Below, piece after piece: positions 16,564-23,695 of a stretch of DNA of 37,214 bases. Made by a program: the position numbers and the translations under genes. The DNA comes from Candidatus Methanoperedens nitratireducens. Lineage in GTDB: Archaea; Halobacteriota; Methanosarcinia; Methanosarcinales; Methanoperedenaceae. Within the stretch, counting starts at the first letter, position 1; every line of letters starts with the position of its first letter. The DNA is taken from the NCBI GenBank assembly GCA_020724545.1, contig DYGR01000029.1, positions 1-37,214 of the forward strand, written 5' to 3'. The notes beneath the pieces are model-generated. The model was not told where the DNA came from and searched no databases. It was given only the letters and a program-made list of their open reading frames with translations.

Positions 16564-16781
16564 ACACCCACCTCAATTTGCTGAATTCCGACAAATTGAG
16601 GTAAATATTGCTTGTTCTCAGGGTCCATTTCCTCCAGGCACAGTTCCAGTACCTCTTTAAGGTTCTCTTGAAGTTCATCAAGGGTCTCTGCCTGAGTATG
16701 GCCGCCAGGAATTCCTGGGACAATCGCCACGTATAAGCCAGTTTCTGGATCTTTTTCAATATATGCGGTTAGTGTGGGCAT
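16560..16781 (-). CDS. hicB: HicB-family antitoxin
   Basis: This 73-residue short HicB has the partial RNase-H-like fold: TAYIEKDPETGLYVAIVPGIPGGHTQAETLDE, then a helix ELQENLKEVLELCLEE. No DNA-binding HTH or RHH tail is present, as in the minimal HicB type. It should neutralise the HicA product encoded just downstream with a 4-bp overlap. A TATA-like element on the minus strand (about 16794-16805) and a GAGG site precede the ATG. Confidence 0.88.
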   Translation of the reverse strand: MPTLTAYIEKDPETGLYVAIVPGIPGGHTQAETLDELQENLKEVLELCLEEMDPENKQYLPQFVGIQQIEVGV

Positions 16782-16793
16782 TTGAAACCTCAG

Positions 16794-16805
16794 TAATATA
16801 AATCA
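16794..16805 (-). promoter_or_regulatory. TATA-like promoter of hicBA
   Basis: On the minus strand tgatttatatta lies about 13-24 bp upstream of the hicB ATG, so the transcript would have a very short leader. Confidence 0.4.
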
Positions 16806-16900
16806 GTGTTGTTTGTCTTATGATGTATTACCTTGGCTTTTATAGGCATCGAGGGGGCGCAAATTAGTAAGATGTGTAATTATATGGTAATAGCATATAA

Positions 16901-16911
16901 CTATTTATAGC
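16901..16911 (+). promoter_or_regulatory. TATA-like promoter of the wHTH regulator
   Basis: The stretch ctatttatagc lies ~57-67 bp upstream of the ATG at 16968. A CGGAGGAAG ribosome site follows at 16955-16963. Confidence 0.45.
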
Positions 16912-16967
16912 TTGAAAGTCCTATTTATCCTGTGCCAGATTGATAGAACATAATCGGAGGAAGATCG

Positions 16968-17348
16968 ATGAAATTAAAAGACATTGAAATTTTAGTTATG
17001 AGCGATGAAGAATATGGGGAGCATCTGAACCAGCTATTTGAAAAGGTAAGGCGCAGCGAGATACATGAGCCAGAACCCCATAAGATAGTGGCGCGCACAG
17101 CAGAGGATATTGGAAAGATTTTAACTCGCGAGCGCCTGCGCCTGCTTCAGATTATCAGGGAGAAGAGACCGGAATCTATTAGCGATCTGGCAAGGATGCT
17201 AAAACGCAAAGAATCAAATGTGCATAATGACCTCACTTTCCTGGAAGGCATAGGTCTCCTTGAGCTTAAGGAAGGGAAAAATCACGTCAAGAAAGTGCCG
17301 GTTGTTGATTACGATGCACTGCACATTACGGTTCCGCTGACTGCTTAG
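16968..17348 (+). CDS. Winged-helix regulator, HVO_A0114-like
   Basis: The 126-residue protein has an N-terminal helical region and a winged helix at ~48-108 (ILTRERLRLLQIIREKRPESISDLARMLKRKESNVHNDLTFLE then GLLELKEG). It resembles the HVO_A0114-type putative DNA-binding proteins common in archaea, often encoded beside a small toxin-like partner such as a DUF6516/TumE protein. No such partner is upstream here, and the next gene is on the opposite strand, so it is an orphan regulator or solo antitoxin. A strong ribosome site supports translation. Confidence 0.75.
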   Translation: MKLKDIEILVMSDEEYGEHLNQLFEKVRRSEIHEPEPHKIVARTAEDIGKILTRERLRLLQIIREKRPESISDLARMLKRKESNVHNDLTFLEGIGLLELKEGKNHVKKVPVVDYDALHITVPLTA

Positions 17349-17363
17349 TTCAATTCCAAAAGA

Positions 17364-17624
17364 TCATTTAAATCGAATTCTTGTCCCGTCGGCTGCTTTT
17401 GTAGCAAGACCTTCATGAATTAGAATAGCACCAACATACGAAGCCACTGCAACTTTAGTAACATTCACCTGTAACCACTCTCCTACGCTACCACGTTGAG
17501 GTTTATCTCGTGATGTTCCAATATCCACCGTGCGACCTCGAAAATGATCAAGTAAGGCATTATATTGATTTGATGATATATTCAAATGATAGCTTTTTCC
17601 AGCCCAAGTTTTCAAAGTTTGCAT
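17364..17624 (-). CDS. Hypothetical 86-residue protein downstream of the TIR gene
   Basis: The 86-residue open frame is not recognised. It is basic and soluble, with no membrane segment or Cys motif; residues 50-75 (WLQVNVTKVAVASYVGAILIHEG) look like a helix or strand core. It lies 137 bp downstream of the TIR gene on the same strand, so it could share its transcript, and converges on the wHTH gene. It may be a small partner protein, a fragment of a larger lost gene, or not coding. Confidence 0.45.
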   Translation of the reverse strand: MQTLKTWAGKSYHLNISSNQYNALLDHFRGRTVDIGTSRDKPQRGSVGEWLQVNVTKVAVASYVGAILIHEGLATKAADGTRIRFK

Positions 17625-17761
17625 GAGATGCTATGCCGTATATTTTGGTGAATAATGAAAGTTTCGAAAAATTTTATCAGGACTATACATGCGCAGTTTT
17701 CAATTTAACAAAAACGTGAGCTGCTGATTTGATGAAATAGTACCAAATGTTCTAGGTTAAA

Positions 17762-19108
17762 TCAAATTATATTCCAATTTCCTTTATAGTTTACAATTAC
17801 AGCTGGAAAATTCTCAGCAGGAAGAGTTGTAGCTTGCACAGATATAATCTTATACTCACAATTATCTTCTATCTCATGATGTTGATTAAAATTAAGTATA
17901 ATTTTATCGTTATAAATCCGTGTAACTTTAGTATCTTTAGAGTTGTTTCCAAAAATTCCACAAACCCACCCACCAAGTCTCTCATCGGGGTTGGTGATAA
18001 TTACCCCATCTTTCTTAAATGTGGAATCTACATTTTTTGATATAGTTAACGCATGGTTTACTTCTTCCACAAAACCTGGAATTGAACCAATTTTTTCAAA
18101 AAACTTATGATATATATTGTGATAAGGAAATTTATTAAAGACAAAACCGATATTAACATAATTTAGAGTAACTAATTCATCGAGTTTAACTTTTTTATTC
18201 GGTTGCGAGTGAATATAAAATATCACATCGTTCATTTCATCTATAAAACAGGCTGCTTCACGGTGGTGTATATAATTTTTATTTTTCTTTAATTTTGAAT
18301 ACCTAGAGTCCTGCATTTCTAATGTTTTAATAAAATTTAAAGGTCCATAACCAAACCAACTACATGTTTCTTGGTTAATACCAAAAGCTGAGATATGATG
18401 ACCATATTTAAAAATACAATAATAATTATTTATTATTTCTTTTAATTCATCTATTGTAATAGCTATAATCTCCGTTTCTAAATAGTATGCTTTTTCATAA
18501 AAACGATTAAAAATATTAGCATAAATAGTGCATTCTGCAGAAACTCTTGGGGATTTTGATTCTAAATACAGCATCTCATTGCCATCTTGGATTAAAATAT
18601 TTTTTTTATTTTCTTTAGACAAAATATAATTGATATCGAATTCTTCGTTATCTGCTGGTTGCTCAATATCCGGCACTATGAAATCAGGGTTTTTTCTAAA
18701 AGGAGCAACAACAGACAAAATTCTACCGATTCCATCACTCCATGAGGGGAACATATCGACCCAATGGAGTTCTTTGAGTTTTTCATGAGACGGAGAGCAT
18801 TCATTCAATCGAATCGGTATAATGTATATATCCTGTTCAGGAAATTCATCGAGAATGTCTAGAGCCATAGCCATTTCTTTCTGAACAAATCCCTTTTTAG
18901 ATACACTGTTGGATGAAAGAACAGCCAAAAAATAACGGCTTTCTTTAATAGCTCTTTTAATTGCTGATTCCCATTTTGAACCCGGTGCAAGAGAGTCAAA
19001 ATCAGCCCAAATATTTACTCCATGCCTTCTTAAATCCTTAAATAATTTCTTGGCATCTTTTTGGTCTTCTCTTGCATAGGATAGAAAAATCATCGACTCT
19101 TTAGACAT
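17762..19108 (-). CDS. TIR-domain protein with unrecognised C-terminal domain
   Basis: The 448-residue protein has an N-terminal TIR domain (residues ~4-140): MIFLSYAREDQKDAKKLF, then ADFDSL, ESRYFLAVLSSNSV and E78 in GFVQKE at the place of the TIR NADase catalytic glutamate. Bacterial and archaeal TIR proteins of this kind often act in anti-phage defence by NAD+ cleavage or signalling. The remaining ~300 residues match no family I know and are rich in Asn, Lys, Ile and Tyr; they could be a sensor or effector-binding region. The gene is markedly AT-rich compared with its neighbours, suggesting transfer. ATG at 19108 is preferred over 19135 because a GGAG site precedes it and the TIR fold starts there. 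Confidence 0.82.
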   Translation of the reverse strand: MSKESMIFLSYAREDQKDAKKLFKDLRRHGVNIWADFDSLAPGSKWESAIKRAIKESRYFLAVLSSNSVSKKGFVQKEMAMALDILDEFPEQDIYIIPIRLNECSPSHEKLKELHWVDMFPSWSDGIGRILSVVAPFRKNPDFIVPDIEQPADNEEFDINYILSKENKKNILIQDGNEMLYLESKSPRVSAECTIYANIFNRFYEKAYYLETEIIAITIDELKEIINNYYCIFKYGHHISAFGINQETCSWFGYGPLNFIKTLEMQDSRYSKLKKNKNYIHHREAACFIDEMNDVIFYIHSQPNKKVKLDELVTLNYVNIGFVFNKFPYHNIYHKFFEKIGSIPGFVEEVNHALTISKNVDSTFKKDGVIITNPDERLGGWVCGIFGNNSKDTKVTRIYNDKIILNFNQHHEIEDNCEYKIISVQATTLPAENFPAVIVNYKGNWNII

Positions 19109-19149
19109 TCTTAATCTCCAAATGAGAACTGACACAAATAAATGTTATC

Positions 19150-19160
19150 AATATATATAA
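19150..19160 (-). promoter_or_regulatory. TATA-like promoter of the TIR gene
   Basis: An atatatataat-type element on the minus strand lies ~42-52 bp upstream of the chosen TIR start. Confidence 0.4.
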
Positions 19161-19266
19161 TATGTTGTTTCGATTACTAATGTAATTCTCGCCTAATTTT
19201 CAGGCTTTAAGGAAGTTGTTCAGAATTTCCATCGCCTTTTGGGAGCATGGGAAAACCTAATACTTG

Positions 19267-19519
19267 GTAGAGTAAAGAGGAGGTCTTTCAACCTCCGCCT
19301 TCTTATTAAACTGCACGGATGGATTTCCCGTATGCAGCTTTCGTCTGGCGCATCCCTTTGCAAGAGATGGAATCATTCAGCTTTGAAGTAATCTCCCCAA
19401 CCCCGTATAATAGGGTTAATGGATTGGATCATACCTCAAGGTTCTTCGGCTGCTGACACCGTGTTCTCTGTCTTATCTCTTCCCCGAACCTCTTAACTTG
19501 CGGTTTCGGGCTGTGGTTT
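19267..19519 (-). pseudogene. 3' end of a decayed group II intron (maturase tail, domains V and VI)
   Basis: Read on the minus strand, 19422-19378 encodes INPIIRGWGDYFKAE and stop, the hallmark maturase (domain X) end of group II intron reverse transcriptases. It is preceded, one frame away, by SPKPQVKRFGEEIRQRTR, the thumb/maturase helix segment. Then comes a D5-like hairpin at 19308-19340 (agctgcatacggg, aaat, ccgtgcagttt, with a GAAA-type loop) and a D6-like hairpin (ggaggt, tgaaag, acctcc) ending near CTCTAC at ~19267. The order maturase end, D5, D6, 3' end is exactly that of a group II intron. A frameshift and the lack of the rest of the RT show it is dead. Confidence 0.8.
19442..19519 (-). 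repeat. 78-bp direct repeat, left copy (group II intron maturase segment)
   Basis: This copy matches 20348-20425 over 78 bp with four mismatches, same orientation, 906 bp apart. It lies 13 bp from the vapC stop. Its minus-strand reading encodes SPKPQVKRFGEEIRQRTR. Confidence 0.93.
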
Positions 19520-19532
19520 TTTTCTTGTTTTT

Positions 19533-20045
19533 TTATGGAGTCCATACTTTTATACCCTCTACCCTTTTGAAGTCACTATCACTGGTGGCAATATTCTGTA
19601 TCATATTCTTGCGCATTATACCAAGGTGAGAAGCATCTCTTGGTAAGAGTTGATATTTCTTAGCAAGGTCTTTCAATTCAAGAGGGTCAGCGGTTTGAGC
19701 TATTATCTGAAGGACATTCTTTACTCGGAGGGCATCAACGAAATCAATATGCACCTCTACAACCTCCCATGCCTCATCAAATACATTCTTATCATGGCGT
19801 AAGGAATCCAGGATTTTGTAATGTCTATCTGTACCCAATATCTCTGCTGCTTTGAATTTTAGGAGGATATAAGCAGTTTCATCGATAGCGATATAGGAAG
19901 TAACTGCATTTATCTCCCCTTTTTCAACAGCATTAAGGAAAGCCGTACACTCCTTTCTATCAGCAGTATCTTTACTGTGGTGGCTAACGAAAATAGTAGA
20001 GTCTATGTAAATTTTTTCTGTACCCTTGAACCCTTCAAGATTCAT
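19533..20045 (-). CDS. vapC: PIN-domain toxin VapC
   Basis: The 170-residue PIN-domain ribonuclease has the acidic residues expected for the active site: D15 (IYIDST), E56 (AIDETAY), D137 (LLPRDASH) and D156/D158 (ATSDSDF). VapC toxins cleave tRNA or rRNA when freed from the VapB partner. It is somewhat longer than typical 125-145-residue VapCs. It overlaps vapB by 4 bp and its stop lies 13 bp from the 78-bp intron repeat. Confidence 0.88.
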   Translation of the reverse strand: MNLEGFKGTEKIYIDSTIFVSHHSKDTADRKECTAFLNAVEKGEINAVTSYIAIDETAYILLKFKAAEILGTDRHYKILDSLRHDKNVFDEAWEVVEVHIDFVDALRVKNVLQIIAQTADPLELKDLAKKYQLLPRDASHLGIMRKNMIQNIATSDSDFKRVEGIKVWTP

Positions 20046-20257
20046 TCTACCACTTTTGATTCTATCATTCTTCCAATTTCTTCGTCTATATCTATCTTCC
20101 CAATCCTAACCAGCCCGGCTGTTTTATTCGTAAGACCTTCAGGTTCAAGGGTGATATAGTATTTACCTCTACGAATTGAAAACTCTGTTCCAGCGGGCAG
20201 ATCGAGGAGTTCATGAGGAATAAAAATGCCTTTTTCTGTAGATTTTATTTTTAACAT
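20042..20257 (-). CDS. vapB: AbrB/MazE-type antitoxin VapB
   Basis: This 71-residue protein has an N-terminal swapped-hairpin AbrB-like DNA-binding part (KIKSTEKGIFIPHELLDLPAGTEFSI) and a C-terminal region (IDIDEEIGRMIESKVVE) likely to bind the toxin. It is the first gene of the pair, with a 4-bp ATGA overlap to vapC. A TATA-like aatatttatgtt sits ~35 bp upstream on the minus strand (near 20291-20303). It would be expected to autoregulate its operon. Confidence 0.85.
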   Translation of the reverse strand: MLKIKSTEKGIFIPHELLDLPAGTEFSIRRGKYYITLEPEGLTNKTAGLVRIGKIDIDEEIGRMIESKVVE

Positions 20258-20347
20258 TATTATCGCTAATGTAATATGGAAAGTACATTAACATAAATAT
20301 TATCATTGAATGCATATGATGGGCGCCTGAGTTTTAGCGTTTCGGTA

Positions 20348-20425
20348 TTCTTCGGCTGCTGACGCCGTGTTCTCTGTCTTATCTCTTCCCTGAACCTCTT
20401 AACTTGCTGTTTCGGGCTGTGATTT
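20348..20425 (-). repeat. 78-bp direct repeat, right copy (group II intron maturase segment)
   Basis: Partner of the copy at 19442-19519 (four mismatches). The minus-strand reading is HSPKQQVKRFREEIRQRTR. Beyond the repeat toward vapB the sequence diverges from the left copy. Confidence 0.93.
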
Positions 20426-20583
20426 ACGATATGAAGGTACTCCACACGATGCTTTGCAGCGCCGCACTGCCTTTTCTCTTCGTAGAGGAGCAGACCTGTG
20501 TAGCGGGATTTTAACCCTGGCAGATATGGTGTCCTGGTTGTTTTGTCTTTCCATCCTGTGTTTCGAGGCACGCCCGTGAGCAA
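20348..20583 (-). pseudogene. Group II intron reverse transcriptase/maturase fragment
   Basis: On the minus strand an open frame contains VEYLHIVNHSPKQQVKRF and EEIRQRTRRQQPKN, resembling the thumb/maturase part of a group II intron RT. It is then cut off before the INPIIRGW tail found on the other side of vapBC. The upstream part (to 20583) is Arg/Lys-rich but not clearly RT. No catalytic YADD motif is present, so only a fragment remains. It may be the 5' half of the same intron whose 3' half lies at 19267-19519. Confidence 0.55.
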
Positions 20584-20651
20584 CCCCGTCCTAAAGAATT
20601 GTCTGCGCTGGCAAGATACGGCTGGCGTTTCTTACCTGCTCGGGCGCCGAT

Positions 20652-21116
20652 TTACTTCATGGGACAATACATAGACGGATTTCTAACGGGAGAATAATTA
20701 AAATTCTTACTTAACTTTAAATGTTTTCCTTTTTTTCGATTGGGGCTTTTATCACTAAAATCCATTAGGTTAAAGATTCCAAATCCAATATCATTTCTTT
20801 CAGTTACCCATCCGATTACTATCAAAACCCTGTTTTGTCTTTCCTTTAGGAACTTAAATTCACTCCAGCCAAAATCAAATATTCGATCATTCTTATTTAG
20901 GTTTGTAGTCTTAATATCTTTTCTTTTGACTTCAACGAAAAATTCATTGCCATCTTTCTCTACTAAATAATCAAATGGATTATATTCATCAATTTCCTTT
21001 CCAGTTTTCAATATCGTATAACCATTACTTTCTAGATATTTTGCTGCTAACTTTTCGACAATTCCTCCTTTTTCATGACTTTCTGTTAACATAACCTTCG
21101 ATCTCTCAAATATCAT
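20652..21116 (-). CDS. PD-(D/E)XK nuclease-like protein
   Basis: This 154-residue protein has a helix with GGIVEKLAAKYLESNGY (E21) and the core FDYLVEKDGNEFFVEVKRK (D49, E62-x-K64), the restriction-endonuclease-like fold. It resembles small Mrr/YraN-type or orphan restriction nucleases; the target is unknown. The tail (SPVRNPSMYCPMK) runs into transposon-like sequence and may be replaced rather than native. It stands alone between the intron fragment and the IS200 remnant, without a methyltransferase. ATG at 21092 is an alternative start. Confidence 0.68.
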   Translation of the reverse strand: MIFERSKVMLTESHEKGGIVEKLAAKYLESNGYTILKTGKEIDEYNPFDYLVEKDGNEFFVEVKRKDIKTTNLNKNDRIFDFGWSEFKFLKERQNRVLIVIGWVTERNDIGFGIFNLMDFSDKSPNRKKGKHLKLSKNFNYSPVRNPSMYCPMK

Positions 21117-21189
21117 TATTCTATTTAGGTTTTACCTCGCAGCACTCAAAAGTCACAAACCCCGTACTTAAGAACAGGGCCTGTATATA

Positions 21190-21335
21190 GCGTTTTTTGC
21201 ATGGTGTAAATCTTGTGTTTTGATATACTTCTCAATAACCTCCTATCAATTCTCGACCGGGCCGTGAAAGCAGCTTGGCGCCCAGAGATGCTCACTGCAC
21301 CACCGCCGCCATCGGCAGGTTCTCGTACTTCGCAT
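21190..21335 (-). pseudogene. IS200-family TnpA (Y1 transposase) C-terminal fragment
   Basis: The minus strand around 21300-21220 reads EHLWAPSCFHGPVEN, then two stop codons, then EVIEKYIKTQ. This matches the IS200/IS605 TnpA tail (HLWSPSYF...VGN...EVVKKYIENQ). The in-frame stops and the missing N-terminal half, including the HUH motif, show it is a relic. It marks this island as an old IS200/IS605 target. Confidence 0.65.
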
Positions 21336-21383
21336 CTTCGACCATACCTTTAGAAAGGCACTACAGTAGATATATATTTTTCG

Positions 21384-21732
21384 CTAGCTTATAAAACAGC
21401 GCGGAACTCTATCCCACAAATACCTCTCGCACACAGCCAGATCCTCCTGTGTGTTAACATTCAGTGCCAGTTCTTCATCATCCAGAACAAGATTGAAATC
21501 CGCCTGCTCTTCCCGTATCCTGCAGGCATCGAGGATATTTATCCCGCACGGGACTATGAAGCCGCTGTTCTTGTGAAAAACAGTATCAGGGCGAAGACCA
21601 AGTCTGGAGCACACATCAAGCCGCATGTGAACCGAAAGGGCCTGTGTGTTCACTTCACCGTATTTCTCTATTATCCTGTCTATCAGTTCTGGTGTCTGGA
21701 TTATCCCGATGTTGGCATTATCCTGCTCTTTA
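21384..21732 (-). pseudogene. cobY: 5'-truncated CobY/MobA-like nucleotidyltransferase
   Basis: On the minus strand the frame is open from the IS boundary at 21732 and reads ANIGIIQTPELIDRIIEKYG, then LGLRPDTVFHKNSGFIVPCG, INILDA, LVLDDEELALNVNTQEDL. This matches the C-terminal half of archaeal GTP:adenosylcobinamide-phosphate guanylyltransferase (CobY), which makes AdoCbi-GDP in cobamide synthesis. The N-terminal half with the GGKGTR nucleotide-binding loop is missing, cut off exactly where the 15-bp IS inverted repeat starts. The missing half is not on the far side of the IS. A GTG at 21653 could start a short product, but it would be inactive. Confidence 0.6.
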
Positions 21733-22134
21733 GAGATTGTCGGAAAAGTACTTAACTTTGACCAAATTCAGATAACATCCTAATCTCTGCTCCAAACTTT
21801 TCTTGAGAAAACCATATATTCTATATAGGATAAACAAACAGGTGGACTTTTCCTTTGTTAATGAAGCCTGCAAAGACCTTTACTCGCAAGATCAAGGCAG
21901 ACCAGTAAAAAACCTTCCAGAAATAATGTTCCGCTCAGCAATAGTCCAGTACATGAACGATTACTCAGATAGAGACATGGAAGAAGCTGCCAGATACAAC
22001 CTGATCATCAAATGGTTCATAGGAATTCCGGTAGAAGACTCTTCATACGACCACAGTGCACTGGGTGATTTCAGGGACAGAATTCTGGAAATTCAGATCA
22101 GAGGGACAAAATTAAGGGGTTTTCCGACAATCTC
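21733..22134 (+). mobile_element. 402-bp internally deleted IS (IS1182-like) with 15-bp inverted repeats
   Basis: Perfect 15-bp inverted repeats GAGATTGTCGGAAAA (21733-21747) and TTTTCCGACAATCTC (22120-22134) bound a segment encoding only the N-terminal part of an IS1182-like transposase. The element is thus a MITE-like deletion derivative that could be moved only in trans. No target duplication is seen at the borders, and the genes on the two sides (cobY fragment, C45 hydrolase) are unrelated, hinting at an adjacent deletion. Confidence 0.85.
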
Positions 22135-22144
22135 AACATATTAA
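21803..22144 (+). pseudogene. N-terminal fragment of an IS1182/DUF772-type transposase
   Basis: The 113-residue frame (TTG start) has DFSFVNEACKDLYSQDQGRP, RSAIVQYMNDYSDRDMEEAA and DHSALGDFRDRI, the N-terminal helical domain of IS1182/IS5-like transposases with the DUF772 pattern. After ~90 residues it jumps to the right-end sequence, so the DDE catalytic domain is deleted. The stop codon lies beyond the right inverted repeat. Confidence 0.8.
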
Positions 22145-23556
22145 CGCAAACGACCCAACAGTTCCTTTAGATTGAAATGTTCATATCCACCATACTGTGC
22201 TGGAAAGTCATTTATTGCCAACCAAAGATCTCCTGTTTCGGGATAAGCTACAAGGCTCCACATATTGGCGATATGGGCTTTAAACGTTCCCAAAGGATCT
22301 TTCGCATGATAAGTAAAATCAGGATACAAGGCACATATGGTGCAGAGTATATTATTGGTCCAGGAGGGGAGATACTCCGGGCGGGTCTTTTGCGTATAGG
22401 GATCGTAGCGATCACTTAATATTTTGATGGCATTTTCCGGAGTGATTTTGCCATAATATTCGTGTACCAACTGTCCGTATCGTTCAAAACGGCTGGGTGC
22501 CTGAACGTAAAGATTATATGGATCTTTAAGGCTGTTCTGCCAGTTTTCGACAGTGGAGATGTCCTTGAGTTCGTTCACAAGGACCTGATCCGCAACCATA
22601 TTGTATCCTGAATAACCCATCCAACCTGGATAGCAGTTGGAATGATTTGTTTGCCACATCGCTTTGACATTGGGTATAGGATAACGAACACAAACCATTT
22701 TGGAAGACGTTTCAACAACCGCCGCCTTTTTGGCTTTGGCATCTGCCACATGGTATGCAATGCCTGCACAACGGGGGTGCTCTTGGAATATTTTGATGGC
22801 ATCGTCCACAGTACTTGCATGGGTCAATAACAGGCGTGTAAATATAGCAATACCACAGCCTTCCATACTTTCGTATTGCATGGAGTTCAGTTGTGTCATC
22901 ATCTCAAAACCAGCCTCATTTACGCCGCCATCAAGTCCGATCATCCCTGGATAAGTCAGGAAGACGTGGCCGAATCCGTTATCCGGGTCGGCTATGACCA
23001 TAATTCGATTATCCAATTGCTCCGGCATGTTGAAATTGTCTTCATTCTTGCCGAAAATCAATTTACCTTCGCCGCCTGCCCATTCATCCCAGGCACAAAA
23101 GCTGCTGCAGCCACCGCAAGCGGGGTGGGTCGAGTCCAAAGGCTCTGAATTTCCCTTGCTATCACACTGCCAGTAATGGGGATGGCAATAGATGCACCAT
23201 TGATCATAGTTGGTATTCCAAAGCAAGATCTCCTCCAAGGCCACGTTTACTCCCGCGTCCTTTACACCGTCAGCAATTCCACTCATTTCTTCTCTAAACT
23301 CTTCTGGAAGAAATGGTTCTGCCATTTTCTGTCCGGTCCACAACATCTCTTGCGCTCTTTTAAGATCTGAACCTGTCTGCGTGGCAACATAAGCGGCAGT
23401 AGCCAAAAGCGTTCTATTTACCATAAGGGCTATTTTATCAGCCAAAAAATAGCCATGCTGATATCCCATCTCATATGGTTTGCCTTTAATGTGTAGAATC
23501 TTGACGCCGTTTTGTTCTTCAAACCGTGCTCTTTTAAGTATTTCGCCTTGTACCAT
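22141..23556 (-). CDS. C45-type acyltransferase/Ntn-hydrolase
   Basis: The 471-residue protein resembles the peptidase C45 / acyl-CoA:6-aminopenicillanate acyltransferase group of N-terminal nucleophile hydrolases. MGYQHGYFLADKI and EEFREEMSGIADG precede a GGC150SSF site followed by a GKLIFGKNEDNF strand, the usual pattern where C150 becomes the nucleophile after self-cleavage. Further GMIGLDGGVNEAGFEMMTQLN and TNHS motifs agree. No signal peptide is evident. The natural substrate is unknown. Its stop lies 7 bp from the IS inverted repeat, so the 3' end could be slightly altered, though the sequence ends naturally. Confidence 0.8.
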   Translation of the reverse strand: MVQGEILKRARFEEQNGVKILHIKGKPYEMGYQHGYFLADKIALMVNRTLLATAAYVATQTGSDLKRAQEMLWTGQKMAEPFLPEEFREEMSGIADGVKDAGVNVALEEILLWNTNYDQWCIYCHPHYWQCDSKGNSEPLDSTHPACGGCSSFCAWDEWAGGEGKLIFGKNEDNFNMPEQLDNRIMVIADPDNGFGHVFLTYPGMIGLDGGVNEAGFEMMTQLNSMQYESMEGCGIAIFTRLLLTHASTVDDAIKIFQEHPRCAGIAYHVADAKAKKAAVVETSSKMVCVRYPIPNVKAMWQTNHSNCYPGWMGYSGYNMVADQVLVNELKDISTVENWQNSLKDPYNLYVQAPSRFERYGQLVHEYYGKITPENAIKILSDRYDPYTQKTRPEYLPSWTNNILCTICALYPDFTYHAKDPLGTFKAHIANMWSLVAYPETGDLWLAINDFPAQYGGYEHFNLKELLGRLR

Positions 23557-23695
23557 ACATAATCCTCATTTTGGAGTTACCATTGCAGATATATAAAGTT
23601 TTTTAGCCAGAATTGTTTCAATTCGCATATCAGGACAAACTCGAAGCTTGAAACAACTTTTGGTGCAGAGGGTGTGAAGGCCTGGCTATCCTCCA

